Assembly: GCA_965248815.1 (NCBI GenBank)
Contig: CBDFKK010000008.1
Span: forward strand, 2,790,001-2,854,000
Reading direction: 5' to 3'
DNA: 64,000 bases
DNA from: CBDFKK01 sp965248815
GTDB lineage: Bacteria > Pseudomonadota > Alphaproteobacteria > SMXP01
Shown one piece after another: positions 42,804 to 51,817 of the stretch. The position numbers and the translations under genes are program-made. Position 1 is the first letter of the stretch; each line of letters starts with the position of its first letter. The notes below the pieces were generated by a model, which worked only from the letters and a program-made list of their open reading frames with translations, was not told the origin of the DNA and made no database searches.

Positions 42804-43630
42804 TCGACCGCAAACATAAACTCTCGCTCAGCCGTCAGGCCAAGGCGCTCAAGATCAGCCGGGGCAGCGTCTATTATCAGCCCCGTCCCGTATCGGTCGG
42901 TGATCTGGCACTGATGCGCCGGATTGATGAATTGCATCTCGACTATCCCTTTGCAGGCAGCAGGATGCTGCAGGGACTATTGCTTGGTGAAGGATACAAG
43001 GTTGGCCGCCTGCACGTCACAACACTGATGAAGCGTATGGGGCTTGAGGCTATTTATCGCCGCCCGAACACGTCCAAGCCTACACCGGGCCACAAAATCT
43101 ATCCCTATCTGTTGCGTAAGCTGCCGGTCACCCAACCCAATCAGGTCTGGGCGATGGATATCACCTACATTCCAATGGCACGGGGCTTTGTTTATCTGGC
43201 CGCAGTGGTTGACTGGTTCAGCCGGCGTGTCCTGTCCTGGCGGCTCTCTATCACACTGGAAGCAGACTTTTGCATTGAAGCCGTTGAAGAAGCACTGGCC
43301 CGTTACGGTAAGCCGGACATCTTCAACACCGATCAGGGCTCGCAGTTTACCTCCATCGCTTTCACACAAATCCTGAAGGATGCTGAAATCGCCATCAGCA
43401 TGGATGGCAAGGGAGCGTGGCGGGACAATGTCTTTGTTGAACGGCTGTGGCGCACGGTCAAATACGAGGAGGTCTATCTGCATGCCTATGGCAATGTTCC
43501 ACAAGCCCGAGCCGCCCTCGGCAAATATTTGGTCTTTTATAACACCAAGAGACCGCATTCATCGCTTGACCGCCAGACACCCGATCAGGCTTACTTCAAC
43601 GTGCTGCAACCAATCCCGGTCGCGGCATAA
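42800..43630 (+). CDS. IS3-family transposase OrfB (DDE integrase domain)
   Basis: A 276-residue OrfB with an HTH_21-like N-terminus and an rve integrase core. The DDE residues are D in WAMDITYIPM, D in FNTDQGSQFTS and E in NVFVERLWRTVKYEEVY. The C-terminal block FYNTKRPHSSLDRQTPDQAY is typical of the family. It is full-length and uninterrupted, so the element may be active. Confidence 0.96.
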   Translation: MIDRKHKLSLSRQAKALKISRGSVYYQPRPVSVGDLALMRRIDELHLDYPFAGSRMLQGLLLGEGYKVGRLHVTTLMKRMGLEAIYRRPNTSKPTPGHKIYPYLLRKLPVTQPNQVWAMDITYIPMARGFVYLAAVVDWFSRRVLSWRLSITLEADFCIEAVEEALARYGKPDIFNTDQGSQFTSIAFTQILKDAEIAISMDGKGAWRDNVFVERLWRTVKYEEVYLHAYGNVPQARAALGKYLVFYNTKRPHSSLDRQTPDQAYFNVLQPIPVAA

Positions 43631-43669
43631 CAGGGGCTGAAATCCACTTATCCGCAGTCCGAAAGTTGT

Positions 43670-43969
43670 TCAAACAAACCGAACCACCTCTAACATTGTT
43701 CCTAATTGGTTAGAAAGCCAATAACCGAACTCGGTCATGTAGGGGGCATTTCGGTCGCCAGCATTCCAAGCTCCTACTTGAATAAGATGCTCAAGAAAAT
43801 GCCCGTATTGAAAAGCGAGAGCGATAACCGTTGCGCCGGCAACGGTGCGAACCATGGGAGATCCGGGCTGAACCGACAGGCGCATCATCGAACTTAACCA
43901 AGTCGTAACAAGACCACAGGAGAGCATGAATTGTAATGTCTCAGCGCTTACGACTTCGATAAAAGCCAA
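43670..43969 (-). CDS. Possible small membrane protein or remnant beside the IS
   Basis: A 99-residue frame with two hydrophobic segments (TLQFMLSCGLVTTWLSSMM and TVAGATVIALAFQYGHFL) and a His/Glu motif GHFLEHLIQ. It ends 18 bp from the right end of the IS, so it may be a gene fragment trimmed by the insertion, and it lies in the same orientation behind the UbiD-like gene. No clear ribosome binding site and no family that I can name. Confidence 0.35.
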   Translation of the reverse strand: MAFIEVVSAETLQFMLSCGLVTTWLSSMMRLSVQPGSPMVRTVAGATVIALAFQYGHFLEHLIQVGAWNAGDRNAPYMTEFGYWLSNQLGTMLEVVRFV

Positions 43970-44069
43970 TGGCGGACTTTCATTATTTCAAACAAACTCC
44001 ATTAACCCTGTTGGCTTGGTCAATGCCCAAACTAGTTCCTTTCTGAGTCGCCTTAGTCGACAATCGGTT

Positions 44070-45581
44070 TCAAGATTTTCCGTTGTTGTAGTCACGCCAA
44101 TAGCTAGGCCATTTCTCGTCAATGAGATCAAAGATGTCCGGGCAACCTTCAACAAGTAAGTTTCGGTTATAGCCCGGCCACGACGCAGGGCCGCCTTCTT
44201 CTGGAAACTGCCGTGTCGCATCAATGACTATTTTTCCGCCCAGATTTTTGTGGGGCAGGCTCGGATCGGGCAAAGTAATCCAAGTTTGCGGGATGATGTT
44301 GCTTGCGGTTGGCTGCCAACGCGCGGTGATGGCGTGTAGCACATCATAAGGGTTTTGAATGTTGATATCTTTGTCGACGACAATAATAACTTTGGTTGCC
44401 GGACCAGCGGCTACATTCTGCCCGGCGATCATGCCTTCGCCCGCTCGTTTTTTGTCGATAGCAACAACAACCAGGCCGCTTGCTTCGCGAAACGTATAGA
44501 CGCCGACAAAGTTCGCGATCGCCGATTTATACCGGTTGTGATAACTCGCCATAATTGGTGCGCGAAGCATGTCAAACGTCGTACCGGTAAACGAATTTTG
44601 AATCCAAGGCTTGTGTCGATGAGTAATCGCTTTGATATTCATGTAGAAATTGTTTTCCGTTCCCGATCCGAGATAGCCGTACATTTCACCGTAGGGCCCC
44701 TCGCCTTCAAAATCATCAAGAGGGATTTCGCCTTCTAAGATCATTTCGGATTGGGCTGGAACCATGATGTCGCTGGTTTCACATTTCACAACATCAATCG
44801 GTTTTCCTTTAACTCCCCCAGCGATCTCCAATTCATCTTCGCCAAATAGAGCCATGCGAGTAGTACTCGCAGACCAAATAATCGGATCAACGCCGAGCGC
44901 GATTGCCACTTTGGCGGTCTTCTCACCGCGCGCCTTCATGGCCAACAGCATGCGCCGCCCATCATGACCAGGACTGGGATTGACGCTGATTTTATTCTTA
45001 CCTTTAATTTGACAACGATAGGTCCCGACATTACGTCCGAATTCCGGGTCCTCAATCACCACGGCCGTCATATTGATGTAGCGTCCACCGTCCGCGGGCA
45101 AGTTTTGAAACCATCCGAATTCAAAGACGTCAACGTCATCGCCGGTCTTAACGACTTCTTTACAGGGCGCCTGCGCATCAGCAATTTCTTGAGGTGACTC
45201 CCGCATCCACTTTCCATTCCTATCCATGCGGGAAAGGAGCTTTTCCATGACACGCGGATACATGACTTCTTGGTCTTCCTCGATTTTGTCGAGACCATAA
45301 ATCATTGCCTCAATATCCCATCCAGCATACGGATTGCATAGGACAGGACCGTCGACCCAGGCGCCTCCGATCTTGACACGATCGATTAGAATAGCCGGCG
45401 CCTTATCGTGCCCCACTTTTTCGATGAGGCGGTAGGCAAAGCCCGTAACTTCATAGCGGTCTTGATCCATTTCAGAAATGTGCAAGAGTCTGCCCCTTAC
45501 CTCGAGGGCCGCGACATAGTCTCTTAGCGAGTCAAAAGGTCCCGTCGTTTGGACATTCTTTTGTTGGGATGTAACGGACAT
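44070..45581 (-). CDS. UbiD-family decarboxylase (prenylated-FMN enzyme)
   Basis: A 503-residue UbiD-like protein, a non-oxidative decarboxylase that uses prenylated FMN, Mn2+ and K+. It begins GPFDSLRDYVAALEVRGRLL, the classical UbiD start, and keeps VGTYRCQIKGKNKISVNPSP and, in the flavin and metal region, EIPLDDFEGEGPYGEMYGYL, containing the E-x-x-x-x-x-E-P-like acid set, then ITHRHKPWIQNSFTG. Substrates range from 4-hydroxy-3-polyprenylbenzoate to other aryl or acryl acids. No ubiX prenyltransferase is in the window. Its neighbours are carboxylesterases and a hydroxyacid dehydrogenase, so an aromatic-ester degradation role is likelier than ubiquinone synthesis. Confidence 0.92.
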   Translation of the reverse strand: MSVTSQQKNVQTTGPFDSLRDYVAALEVRGRLLHISEMDQDRYEVTGFAYRLIEKVGHDKAPAILIDRVKIGGAWVDGPVLCNPYAGWDIEAMIYGLDKIEEDQEVMYPRVMEKLLSRMDRNGKWMRESPQEIADAQAPCKEVVKTGDDVDVFEFGWFQNLPADGGRYINMTAVVIEDPEFGRNVGTYRCQIKGKNKISVNPSPGHDGRRMLLAMKARGEKTAKVAIALGVDPIIWSASTTRMALFGEDELEIAGGVKGKPIDVVKCETSDIMVPAQSEMILEGEIPLDDFEGEGPYGEMYGYLGSGTENNFYMNIKAITHRHKPWIQNSFTGTTFDMLRAPIMASYHNRYKSAIANFVGVYTFREASGLVVVAIDKKRAGEGMIAGQNVAAGPATKVIIVVDKDINIQNPYDVLHAITARWQPTASNIIPQTWITLPDPSLPHKNLGGKIVIDATRQFPEEGGPASWPGYNRNLLVEGCPDIFDLIDEKWPSYWRDYNNGKS

Positions 45582-45633
45582 TGATGCTCCTTATTGTGTC
45601 CAAATTGATTTTTCTTGACGGCGCGGCAACTCT

Positions 45634-47196
45634 CTACTGAGCTGCTTTCAATTTCTCAAGGTTCCTGGACTCATGAAAGTCCAGTCGGTCCTTCAAGAAA
45701 TCTTCACGCTCAACAAAGTCGTCGCCAAGATCGAGCAGAGCGTCAGCGCCCAATGAATAAGTTGGCCACCGATTCATTCCCTGCCCGTTGGGGTCGCCCG
45801 TCTTTGCAAACTGAACCCAATAGGCGCTGATCTGACGACTAATTTCGCGATCCCGGTCCGACACAACTTCAAATGCCGCATCTAAAGTCTGAAAAATATA
45901 GGGAATATCATCGCCATGCGCTACGCCTGGCTGTTTACCTCTGAGCGACTTGGTCAAGTACGACAAGTGATACATGTAAGTCGGTGTTCCCGTGTCAGCC
46001 ATTTGGCCGGCGAGGAAGCGCGACGGCGCCAGTAAGATGGAGTCGCCAAACCATTGGTGGATGGCCCCGGTCTCATCGAGATCGCCGTAGTAAGTTTGCT
46101 TCAATTCCGCGGTCATAGAGCGGGCCCGCACTTCGGGTGAAAACCCACCGCCAATCGAGACGCCCAAGCTCGCTTCCCAGCTGTTGGTGCCGACGATATA
46201 TGGAATTTTGTGGTGCCTGCCCCCCAAAAAAAGAATGCCCAAACGATCAGTCAACATTTTTCCGTCGACCAAGGGTCGTTGCTGCAATCTCGGATCAAGC
46301 GCATCCAGAATTTCATTCATTGATGCGGCACGCATGGACGCTATGACATCGTCTTCCTTATCAACACCCAGAAACGTGGCAAATATTTCGCCCTGGCGTT
46401 CGACCGCAAGCGCACCACCGCTTTGCCGCGTGAGCATTGGATCAACACGGAGACCCACCGCGGTACTCTGAGAGATGGCGCGATGAAACAAGCCTTCAGT
46501 ATTTGTAGCGGCCAGTAGATAGTTGACAGCGCCTGCTCCAGCCGACTCTCCAAAAATAGTGACGTTGTTGGGGTCGCCGCCGAACTGAGAAATATTTCTT
46601 TGGATCCACTCAAGAGCCGCCACCTGATCCATGAGACCATAATTTCCTAGTATCTCGTCCGCTTGAGCCTCAGACATTTTCGGGTGAGCAAAGTAACCAA
46701 AGATATTGAGACGATAGTTTATGGACACCAACACAATGCCCTGCGTCGCAAGGGCAGTGCCGTCATAGACAGGCAAAGACGAAGCGCCAGCCAGGTGACC
46801 CCCGCCGTGAATCCAAACCATAACGGGAAGACCGCCTTGCTCGTTCAAATTAGGGGTCCAAATATTGAGCGTGAGACAATCTTCACTCATCGTTTCGAGA
46901 AGAGCGCCATCCATACCCGGTGAAGATGCTTGCGGACAAATTGACCCAAACGTCTCAGCTGACTTTACGCCTTGCCACTTTTCAGGCGGCTGCGGCGGAC
47001 GCCATCTCAATGCGCCATCTGGCGGTGCGGCAAAAGGTATTCCTTTAAAAACATACATATCGTCGTCTTGCGATCCTTCGACTAAGCCGGTTTCGACTGA
47101 AACAGTGGAGCCCGGCGCCCGTGCAGCCCCGGCCACCACCCCAGAGCAAACAGACACCGTCAACAGTACGCTCAAGACGAAGTTCAATTTTTTCAT
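45634..47196 (-). CDS. Type B carboxylesterase, exported
   Basis: A 520-residue carboxylesterase (COesterase family). A signal peptide (MKKLNFVLSVLLTVSVCSGV) is followed by the family start VETGLVEGSQDDDMYVFKGI, PFAAPPDGALRWRPPQPP, and the disulfide loop Cys in FGSICPQ with EDCLTLNIW. The catalytic serine is in FGESAGAGAV, the Glu in GTNSWEASLG, and the His in GVAHGDDIPYIF. It hydrolyses esters in the periplasm or outside. Start at ATG 47196; upstream residues in frame are not signal-like. It ends 53 bp upstream of the UbiD start and is co-directional, consistent with one operon. Confidence 0.95.
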   Translation of the reverse strand: MKKLNFVLSVLLTVSVCSGVVAGAARAPGSTVSVETGLVEGSQDDDMYVFKGIPFAAPPDGALRWRPPQPPEKWQGVKSAETFGSICPQASSPGMDGALLETMSEDCLTLNIWTPNLNEQGGLPVMVWIHGGGHLAGASSLPVYDGTALATQGIVLVSINYRLNIFGYFAHPKMSEAQADEILGNYGLMDQVAALEWIQRNISQFGGDPNNVTIFGESAGAGAVNYLLAATNTEGLFHRAISQSTAVGLRVDPMLTRQSGGALAVERQGEIFATFLGVDKEDDVIASMRAASMNEILDALDPRLQQRPLVDGKMLTDRLGILFLGGRHHKIPYIVGTNSWEASLGVSIGGGFSPEVRARSMTAELKQTYYGDLDETGAIHQWFGDSILLAPSRFLAGQMADTGTPTYMYHLSYLTKSLRGKQPGVAHGDDIPYIFQTLDAAFEVVSDRDREISRQISAYWVQFAKTGDPNGQGMNRWPTYSLGADALLDLGDDFVEREDFLKDRLDFHESRNLEKLKAAQ

Positions 47197-47396
47197 TGCC
47201 AATACCAGCTCCGGTGGAAGAAAAGCGTAAGTAAGAAGACAAACGTCGGTTACTAGAACATGAAAACAACGGGCAAAGCAGTTGCTTTCTGCAGCGCAAT
47301 CCACCTTGCAGCGATTCAGGCCTCAGATGAACTGGAGATGGAGCCCAAATCATATTCGGGCTATTCTGCGGCCTTGAATTTTCTGAAGGGGGCAGC

Positions 47397-48434
47397 ATGC
47401 TCTTTCAAATACATCGAAAAGTTGGACGGTGGCCGCGCACGGCCTGGAGCTTGGCTTTTGTCTTCTGCTCCCTAGTAAATATCGTCGGTCTTGCGGCCCA
47501 GGAAGACGGCACCATGGATCATTCGGCGCCTACACCCTTTGACGACTTCAAGGCAAAGTACATAGCCATAGCAGCCGACCAAAATCCCAAGATCGCACTC
47601 TCACAATTGCGCGAAGACGTGAACATCGACGCCGAGCTCTTACGCCTTTGTCACCCGCTTATTCACGCGATCGGCCATGCCGCCTACGCCAAATACGGTG
47701 ATTTCGGCTCAGCCATGCAATACCAAGACGAGATCTGCAATTCAGGTTATTTGCATGGCATCATCGAAACTCACTTTTCCGAAAGTGACGACATCTTCAG
47801 TGCTCTAAAGACTGTTTGTTCTCCTTATCCGAAGGAGACATACCTAAGTTGGCAGTGCTTTCACGGCGTCGGGCATGGGGTCATGTTTTATACAAAAAAC
47901 GATCTGCCGCAATCACTAGAGCTTTGCGATTCCTACCGAAAGCGATTTGAGCGAAACAGTTGCGTCAATGGCGTATTCATAGAGAATTTCAATACCAACC
48001 AAAAAATGCACCCTTCCGCTTATCTCGATGACACAGATTATTTTTACCCTTGTTATGAGCAGAAATTGCGCCACAGGATCGATTGCTACATCTATGCACC
48101 GACATTTTATTTGAGCGTCAATGAAAACGACTACACAAGCGCTTTGAAATGGTGCGAACAGGCAAGCAAATCTTACCGGTCCATTTGTGCGCAAGGAGTT
48201 GGCGGTCAGGCTATTAAAGAAAATGTGAGCGAACCCAAGAAGATCGAGCGTGTCTGCGAAAGCAATCGGCGATCGCAAGTAACGCCCTGCATTGTCGGCA
48301 TGTCGTTATTGTATCTTTACCACCACGGGGACACGCCACCAGCGCGGGCCATGTGCGAGGAGCTCACACGCCCTAACCGGCGTACTTGCAAAGACGCCGT
48401 GCGAAATAGCGCTCACCTGTTCAAAAGCTCTTGA
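47397..48434 (+). CDS. Exported Cys/His-repeat protein, uncharacterised
   Basis: A 345-residue protein with an N-terminal hydrophobic export signal (TAWSLAFVFCSLVNIVGLAA) and about 15 cysteines arranged in helical repeats: CHPLIHAIGHAAY, CNSGYLHGIIE, CFHGVGHGVMF, CVNGVFIEN, CYIYAP, CAQGVGGQAI, CIVGMSLL. Each unit has the form C-x-x-G-x-x-H/G followed by a helix, and the His-rich first three could bind metal or heme. The spacing of Cys pairs at helix starts suggests an SEL1-like disulfide-stapled solenoid. I have seen such C..G..HG repeats only in unnamed proteins. It lies divergent from one carboxylesterase and convergent with the other. Confidence 0.7.
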   Translation: MLFQIHRKVGRWPRTAWSLAFVFCSLVNIVGLAAQEDGTMDHSAPTPFDDFKAKYIAIAADQNPKIALSQLREDVNIDAELLRLCHPLIHAIGHAAYAKYGDFGSAMQYQDEICNSGYLHGIIETHFSESDDIFSALKTVCSPYPKETYLSWQCFHGVGHGVMFYTKNDLPQSLELCDSYRKRFERNSCVNGVFIENFNTNQKMHPSAYLDDTDYFYPCYEQKLRHRIDCYIYAPTFYLSVNENDYTSALKWCEQASKSYRSICAQGVGGQAIKENVSEPKKIERVCESNRRSQVTPCIVGMSLLYLYHHGDTPPARAMCEELTRPNRRTCKDAVRNSAHLFKSS

Positions 48435-48451
48435 ACCCGACGACGTCGCCA

Positions 48452-50011
48452 CTAACGATTGGCGAGTGAACCCGTGGCTTCGAATTCGCTTTCGTGGTAG
48501 TCTAGGCGTGCCTTAAAGAGTTGTTCTCGCACGGCCACTTCAATCCCAAAATCTAAGAGCTGATCCCTTTCGCGCGAGTACTTCGGCCATTTTGGTCGAC
48601 CGGTCCCATTGGGATCGCCGGACTTTGCAAATTGCACCCAATACTTTCGAACTAAATCACTCATTTCTATTTCAGCTTGAGTTACTTCAGCCCGACCGCT
48701 GCCGAGCGTTCCAAAGACGTAGGGAAGCTCGCCACCATGACGCACACCTGGCAACTTCCCGCGCTGAGCTTCCGGCAGGAATGTGAAGTAATAAAGAAAG
48801 GCCGGCGAAGACACGTGAGCCATGTGAGTAGCAAGATAACGCGTCGGTCCAACAAACACCGTGTCTGCAAACCACGCTTCCCCTAGCGCTTCTTCACTCA
48901 TTTGGCCGTAGACGACTTCTAATTCTGAACGGTCTCGTCCTTCGAGCACCTTCTGTTGACCAGAGGCGACCAGCGCCCCTTCCCAACTATTGAATCCTGC
49001 AAGAAAGGGAACGTCGTGCTGCAATCCGGTTCTAAATAAAATTCCGACGCTGTCGGGAATGACGGTTCCGTCGACGGCGGGCCCAGTCCGATTAAACGAC
49101 GGATAGGGCAAGCTCAAAAGCTGATCGGCGGTCAACCGTCTAAGGCGCGCGACGACGCCGCTTCCATCATCTATTCCGAACGCGCGAGCTACGGCGTCGC
49201 CTTCTGCTTCCATAGAGGGCAACTCCCCCCGCTTTTCTGTCAAATGCCGGTCAATGGAAAGGCCGCCGCCGCCGCTTTGAGAAATGGCGCGATGAAATAA
49301 GTCCGCTGCCAACGGTGAAACCATCAAGAAGTTAACCGACCCGCCTCCCGCAGATTCTCCAAAAATCGTAACGTTTCGCGGATTGCCTCCAAAGCCCGCA
49401 ATATTCTCTTGCACCCATTGAAGCGCGGCGATTTGATCAAGCAGGCCGTAGTTTCCTAGTGGCTCGCCCTCTTGTGCAGTAGACAATGCCGAATGCGCAA
49501 AAAAGCCGAGTCGGCCTAAACGATAATTGATCGTAACTACGACGACTCCATCTTGAGCAAGCTTGGTGCCGTCAAACGTCGGCCACGATCCTGATCCTCC
49601 GGTGTATCCACCGCCATGGATCCAAACCATGACCGGCAAATTTCGGGCCTTAACGGTTGGCGCGTAGATATTAAGTGTCAGGCAATCTTCACTGGTCGGC
49701 CCTAACGGATCGGTCCTCCACGGCGGCTGAGTTTGCGGACACGAAGGGCCGAAGCGGTCGGCGACAAGTGCATCGCTCCATCCGGGCACAGGCTGAGGCG
49801 GGCGCCAACGCAAGGCACCAACGGGAGGTGCGGCAAAAGGTATACCCTTATATGCGGCAATTCCCTCCTCAATCTGACCAATGACTGTGCCGGACGCCGT
49901 CGATACTTCGATGGCCCCCTCGCTGACCGCCGAACCACGCCCTTGTGCAGCGACGGCGTTTATGCCGGTAACAGCGAGTACCATGCTCAATACACAGACG
50001 ATCAATCGCAT
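48452..50011 (-). CDS. Type B carboxylesterase, exported
   Basis: A 519-residue carboxylesterase, paralogue of the one at 45634. A signal peptide (MRLIVCVLSMVLAVTGINAV ... AAQ) is followed by PFAAPPVGALRWRPPQPVPG, FGPSCPQTQ and SEDCLTLNIYAP. The catalytic serine is in FGESAGGGSV, the glutamate in AGFNSWEGAL, and the histidine in GVRHGGELPYVF. The pair of exported esterases with a UbiD-like decarboxylase suggests use of esterified aromatic acids. Its 3' end almost meets that of the Cys/His-repeat gene. Confidence 0.95.
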   Translation of the reverse strand: MRLIVCVLSMVLAVTGINAVAAQGRGSAVSEGAIEVSTASGTVIGQIEEGIAAYKGIPFAAPPVGALRWRPPQPVPGWSDALVADRFGPSCPQTQPPWRTDPLGPTSEDCLTLNIYAPTVKARNLPVMVWIHGGGYTGGSGSWPTFDGTKLAQDGVVVVTINYRLGRLGFFAHSALSTAQEGEPLGNYGLLDQIAALQWVQENIAGFGGNPRNVTIFGESAGGGSVNFLMVSPLAADLFHRAISQSGGGGLSIDRHLTEKRGELPSMEAEGDAVARAFGIDDGSGVVARLRRLTADQLLSLPYPSFNRTGPAVDGTVIPDSVGILFRTGLQHDVPFLAGFNSWEGALVASGQQKVLEGRDRSELEVVYGQMSEEALGEAWFADTVFVGPTRYLATHMAHVSSPAFLYYFTFLPEAQRGKLPGVRHGGELPYVFGTLGSGRAEVTQAEIEMSDLVRKYWVQFAKSGDPNGTGRPKWPKYSRERDQLLDFGIEVAVREQLFKARLDYHESEFEATGSLANR

Positions 50012-50100
50012 TTGTTGCCCTCCGATAATCCATGCGAGGCACCATTATAGGGGATTGAAGAGGCAAGAGTCATGTGCGCATGGGCAATCAAATAACCCTC

Positions 50101-51150
50101 TCACCGACCGTGGGTGTCCCGGCCGTCATACACAATATTGCGTAAGTCTTCTCCGCGCGCAAAGCGCAAAAGGTTATCGACCACACTGTCCCATACCCTG
50201 TCCTGTGTTTTGTTCGTGCGAGCTGAGCAGTGGGGTGTCATAATGACATTATCCAATTCATGATACGGAAAATCGGATGGTCTTGGCTCAGAGTCGCTGG
50301 CCGTTCTTTTTTGCGACATGTCGGGATAATTGTACCAAACGTCGAGAATGGCTCCCGCGATTTGCTTTGATTTCAAAGAATGGAACAACGCTGCTTCTTC
50401 GATAACCGGCCCCCGCGCGACATTTATAATCACGGCGTGACTTTGACAGAGGGCGAGGCGCTCTGCATTCAAAAGTCCCTTTGTGTCTTCATTGAGCGTA
50501 CAGGCAACGACGATATAGTCACTTTGTCGCAACAAATCTGGCAATCGATCGATTAGTCCGTACCAATCTAACCCGGGTGGCGCTTCTCGTTCACGTCGTC
50601 CAACGGCGATATTGCGCATTCCGAACGCGTTTGCCCGCTTGGCCACTTCCTCGCCGATCAGTCCGTACCCAATGATGCCAATGGTTTTGCCATACAGCTC
50701 GCCCTGTTGGGGGAACTTCATGCCGAAGCCGCCCGCAGTCCAAGTTCCCCCGCGAAAGCTGCGGTCAATAGCACCTATACGTTTTTCCCAATCGAGCAAT
50801 CCCGCGAAGACGTATTCGGCGATCGCGACTTCATGCCCCGTTGAGTTGCAAACGATGCATCCTTCGGGCAAGTCACCAAACCGTAGCCAATCGAATCCGC
50901 GAAAAGGGATTTGAAGCAGCTTGAGTGTCTTTGCTTTAGGCAGAGTGTCTTGGATATGTCCAGCATCCACGGCGTCATAGCCGCATATGATCATGTCCGC
51001 CGCGGCGGCCAATTGAGCCAGCCGTTTTGGGGCCTCACCAGGTAGCCAAGTTTCTAGTTTCCAAGATTCGTCCAACCCCCGGTCCAAATGTTCCCGGTTC
51101 ACAGAGACTTGGCGACCCACCAGCAGCAATTCAATTTTGGGAGACAGCAT
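50101..51150 (-). CDS. D-isomer-specific 2-hydroxyacid dehydrogenase
   Basis: A 349-residue NAD(P)-dependent dehydrogenase. The Rossmann motif is KTIGIIGYGLIGEEVAKRAN, the catalytic arginine lies in INVARGPVIEEAAL, and the histidine in VIMTPHCSART. Between them DYIVVACTLNEDTKGLLNAE matches the D-3-phosphoglycerate dehydrogenase-like subfamily. ATG 51150 gives the usual length; the frame is open to a TTG at 51270, which would add 40 residues. It reduces or oxidises a 2-keto or 2-hydroxy acid; the substrate is unknown. Separated from the esterase by 89 bp and co-directional. Confidence 0.88.
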   Translation of the reverse strand: MLSPKIELLLVGRQVSVNREHLDRGLDESWKLETWLPGEAPKRLAQLAAAADMIICGYDAVDAGHIQDTLPKAKTLKLLQIPFRGFDWLRFGDLPEGCIVCNSTGHEVAIAEYVFAGLLDWEKRIGAIDRSFRGGTWTAGGFGMKFPQQGELYGKTIGIIGYGLIGEEVAKRANAFGMRNIAVGRREREAPPGLDWYGLIDRLPDLLRQSDYIVVACTLNEDTKGLLNAERLALCQSHAVIINVARGPVIEEAALFHSLKSKQIAGAILDVWYNYPDMSQKRTASDSEPRPSDFPYHELDNVIMTPHCSARTNKTQDRVWDSVVDNLLRFARGEDLRNIVYDGRDTHGR

Positions 51151-51415
51151 GGGGTAAGTTATCGCCTTTTTGGGTTTGGCAACACAGGCCGATTGGCTGA
51201 TGAAGCTGCACCAAATGCCGTGATCGAAAAGGCACACTTTGAGCGATTTCAGGGTTTTAGGGGTGTTCAAGAGGCTTAATGCACGTCTCTAGAGGTTGCA
51301 TTTCAACCGGGCTCAATGCTCTAATGATGAGGGGGCCCCGGAAATTATCAATGAGCAGGGGCAATCGAACCTCTCCCATCCGTGGGTGGGGGCGGCTTTA
51401 TTGTTGGAGGGTTTA

Positions 51416-51622
51416 ATGGATAAACGTTCGAAAGGGCTGAAATTGGCCTTTTCCCTATCTTTGCTTATGGGGCTTAGCGCTTGTTGCACGAACCTCGACG
51501 ATGTTCGCTCGCAGATTAATGCGGCGCAATCGGCGGCGGATCAGGCATTGATCGAAGCACAAAATTGCGTGGAATCCTGTGATCGCTATGACGCGATGTT
51601 CCAAGAGGGTCTGCGAAAATAG
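51416..51622 (+). CDS. Small Lpp/OprI-like lipoprotein
   Basis: A 68-residue lipoprotein. The signal ends in the lipobox LMGLSAC-C, then a short helical stretch with alanine heptads (VRSQINAAQSAADQALIEAQ) ending in GLRK with a terminal lysine. That layout matches the murein lipoproteins Lpp and OprI, whose C-terminal Lys is linked to peptidoglycan. Unlike them it carries two more cysteines (NCVESC) near the end. A strong ribosome binding site GGAGGG precedes ATG 51416. It would tie outer membrane to cell wall; the crosslink is inferred. Confidence 0.78.
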   Translation: MDKRSKGLKLAFSLSLLMGLSACCTNLDDVRSQINAAQSAADQALIEAQNCVESCDRYDAMFQEGLRK

Positions 51623-51737
51623 CGCGTTTCGCGCCGATTTGAAGCGGATTCCATTTGGATGAACTTAAAGATTAGTCGCTGGGGCTGATCTATAAGCTCA
51701 TAGCAATTGAAAGTTTACAGCCACAAATGTGGTGTTT

Positions 51738-51764
51738 GCCCGGCGTGTTTCGCACGCGCCGGGC
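51738..51764. terminator. GC-rich hairpin between two lipoprotein genes
   Basis: GCCCGGCGTG-TTTCG-CACGCGCCGGGC forms a strong stem with a 2-base bulge, placed between the convergent lipoprotein genes at 51416 and 51818. No T-run follows on either strand, so it is a message-end structure rather than a classical intrinsic terminator. Confidence 0.5.
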
Positions 51765-51817
51765 ACATCTATATATGCTGCCTTAGACACCACCGGTGCA
51801 CGGCAATATTTTCGGGG

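Larger units (their letters stand above)
42436..43652 (+). mobile_element. IS3-family insertion sequence, apparently intact
   Basis: A 1.2-kb element with two overlapping transposase frames. Terminal inverted repeats are visible: left GATAAGTGGAATTTTGGCC (42436-) and right, read inward on the other strand, GATAAGTGGATTTCAGCCC (from 43652), differing by a few bases and a 1-base shift. The minimal ends might be TGGA...TCCA (42442-43646). I could not find a direct target duplication. It sits in the 3' end of the nuclease gene. Confidence 0.88.

Noticed and set aside
42977..43558. A 193-residue open frame on the minus strand inside the IS3 transposase
   Set aside because: Antisense to OrfB, which has complete DDE motifs; no own ribosome binding site or family signs.
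42430..43660. Direct target duplication around the IS3 element
   Set aside because: I compared the 3-5 bases at several possible borders and found no matching direct repeat, only complementary bases belonging to the inverted repeats.
51151..51270. Forty-residue N-terminal extension of the hydroxyacid dehydrogenase
   Set aside because: Begins with TTG, is Cys-rich and unlike the family; ATG 51150 gives the expected length, though its ribosome binding site is weak.
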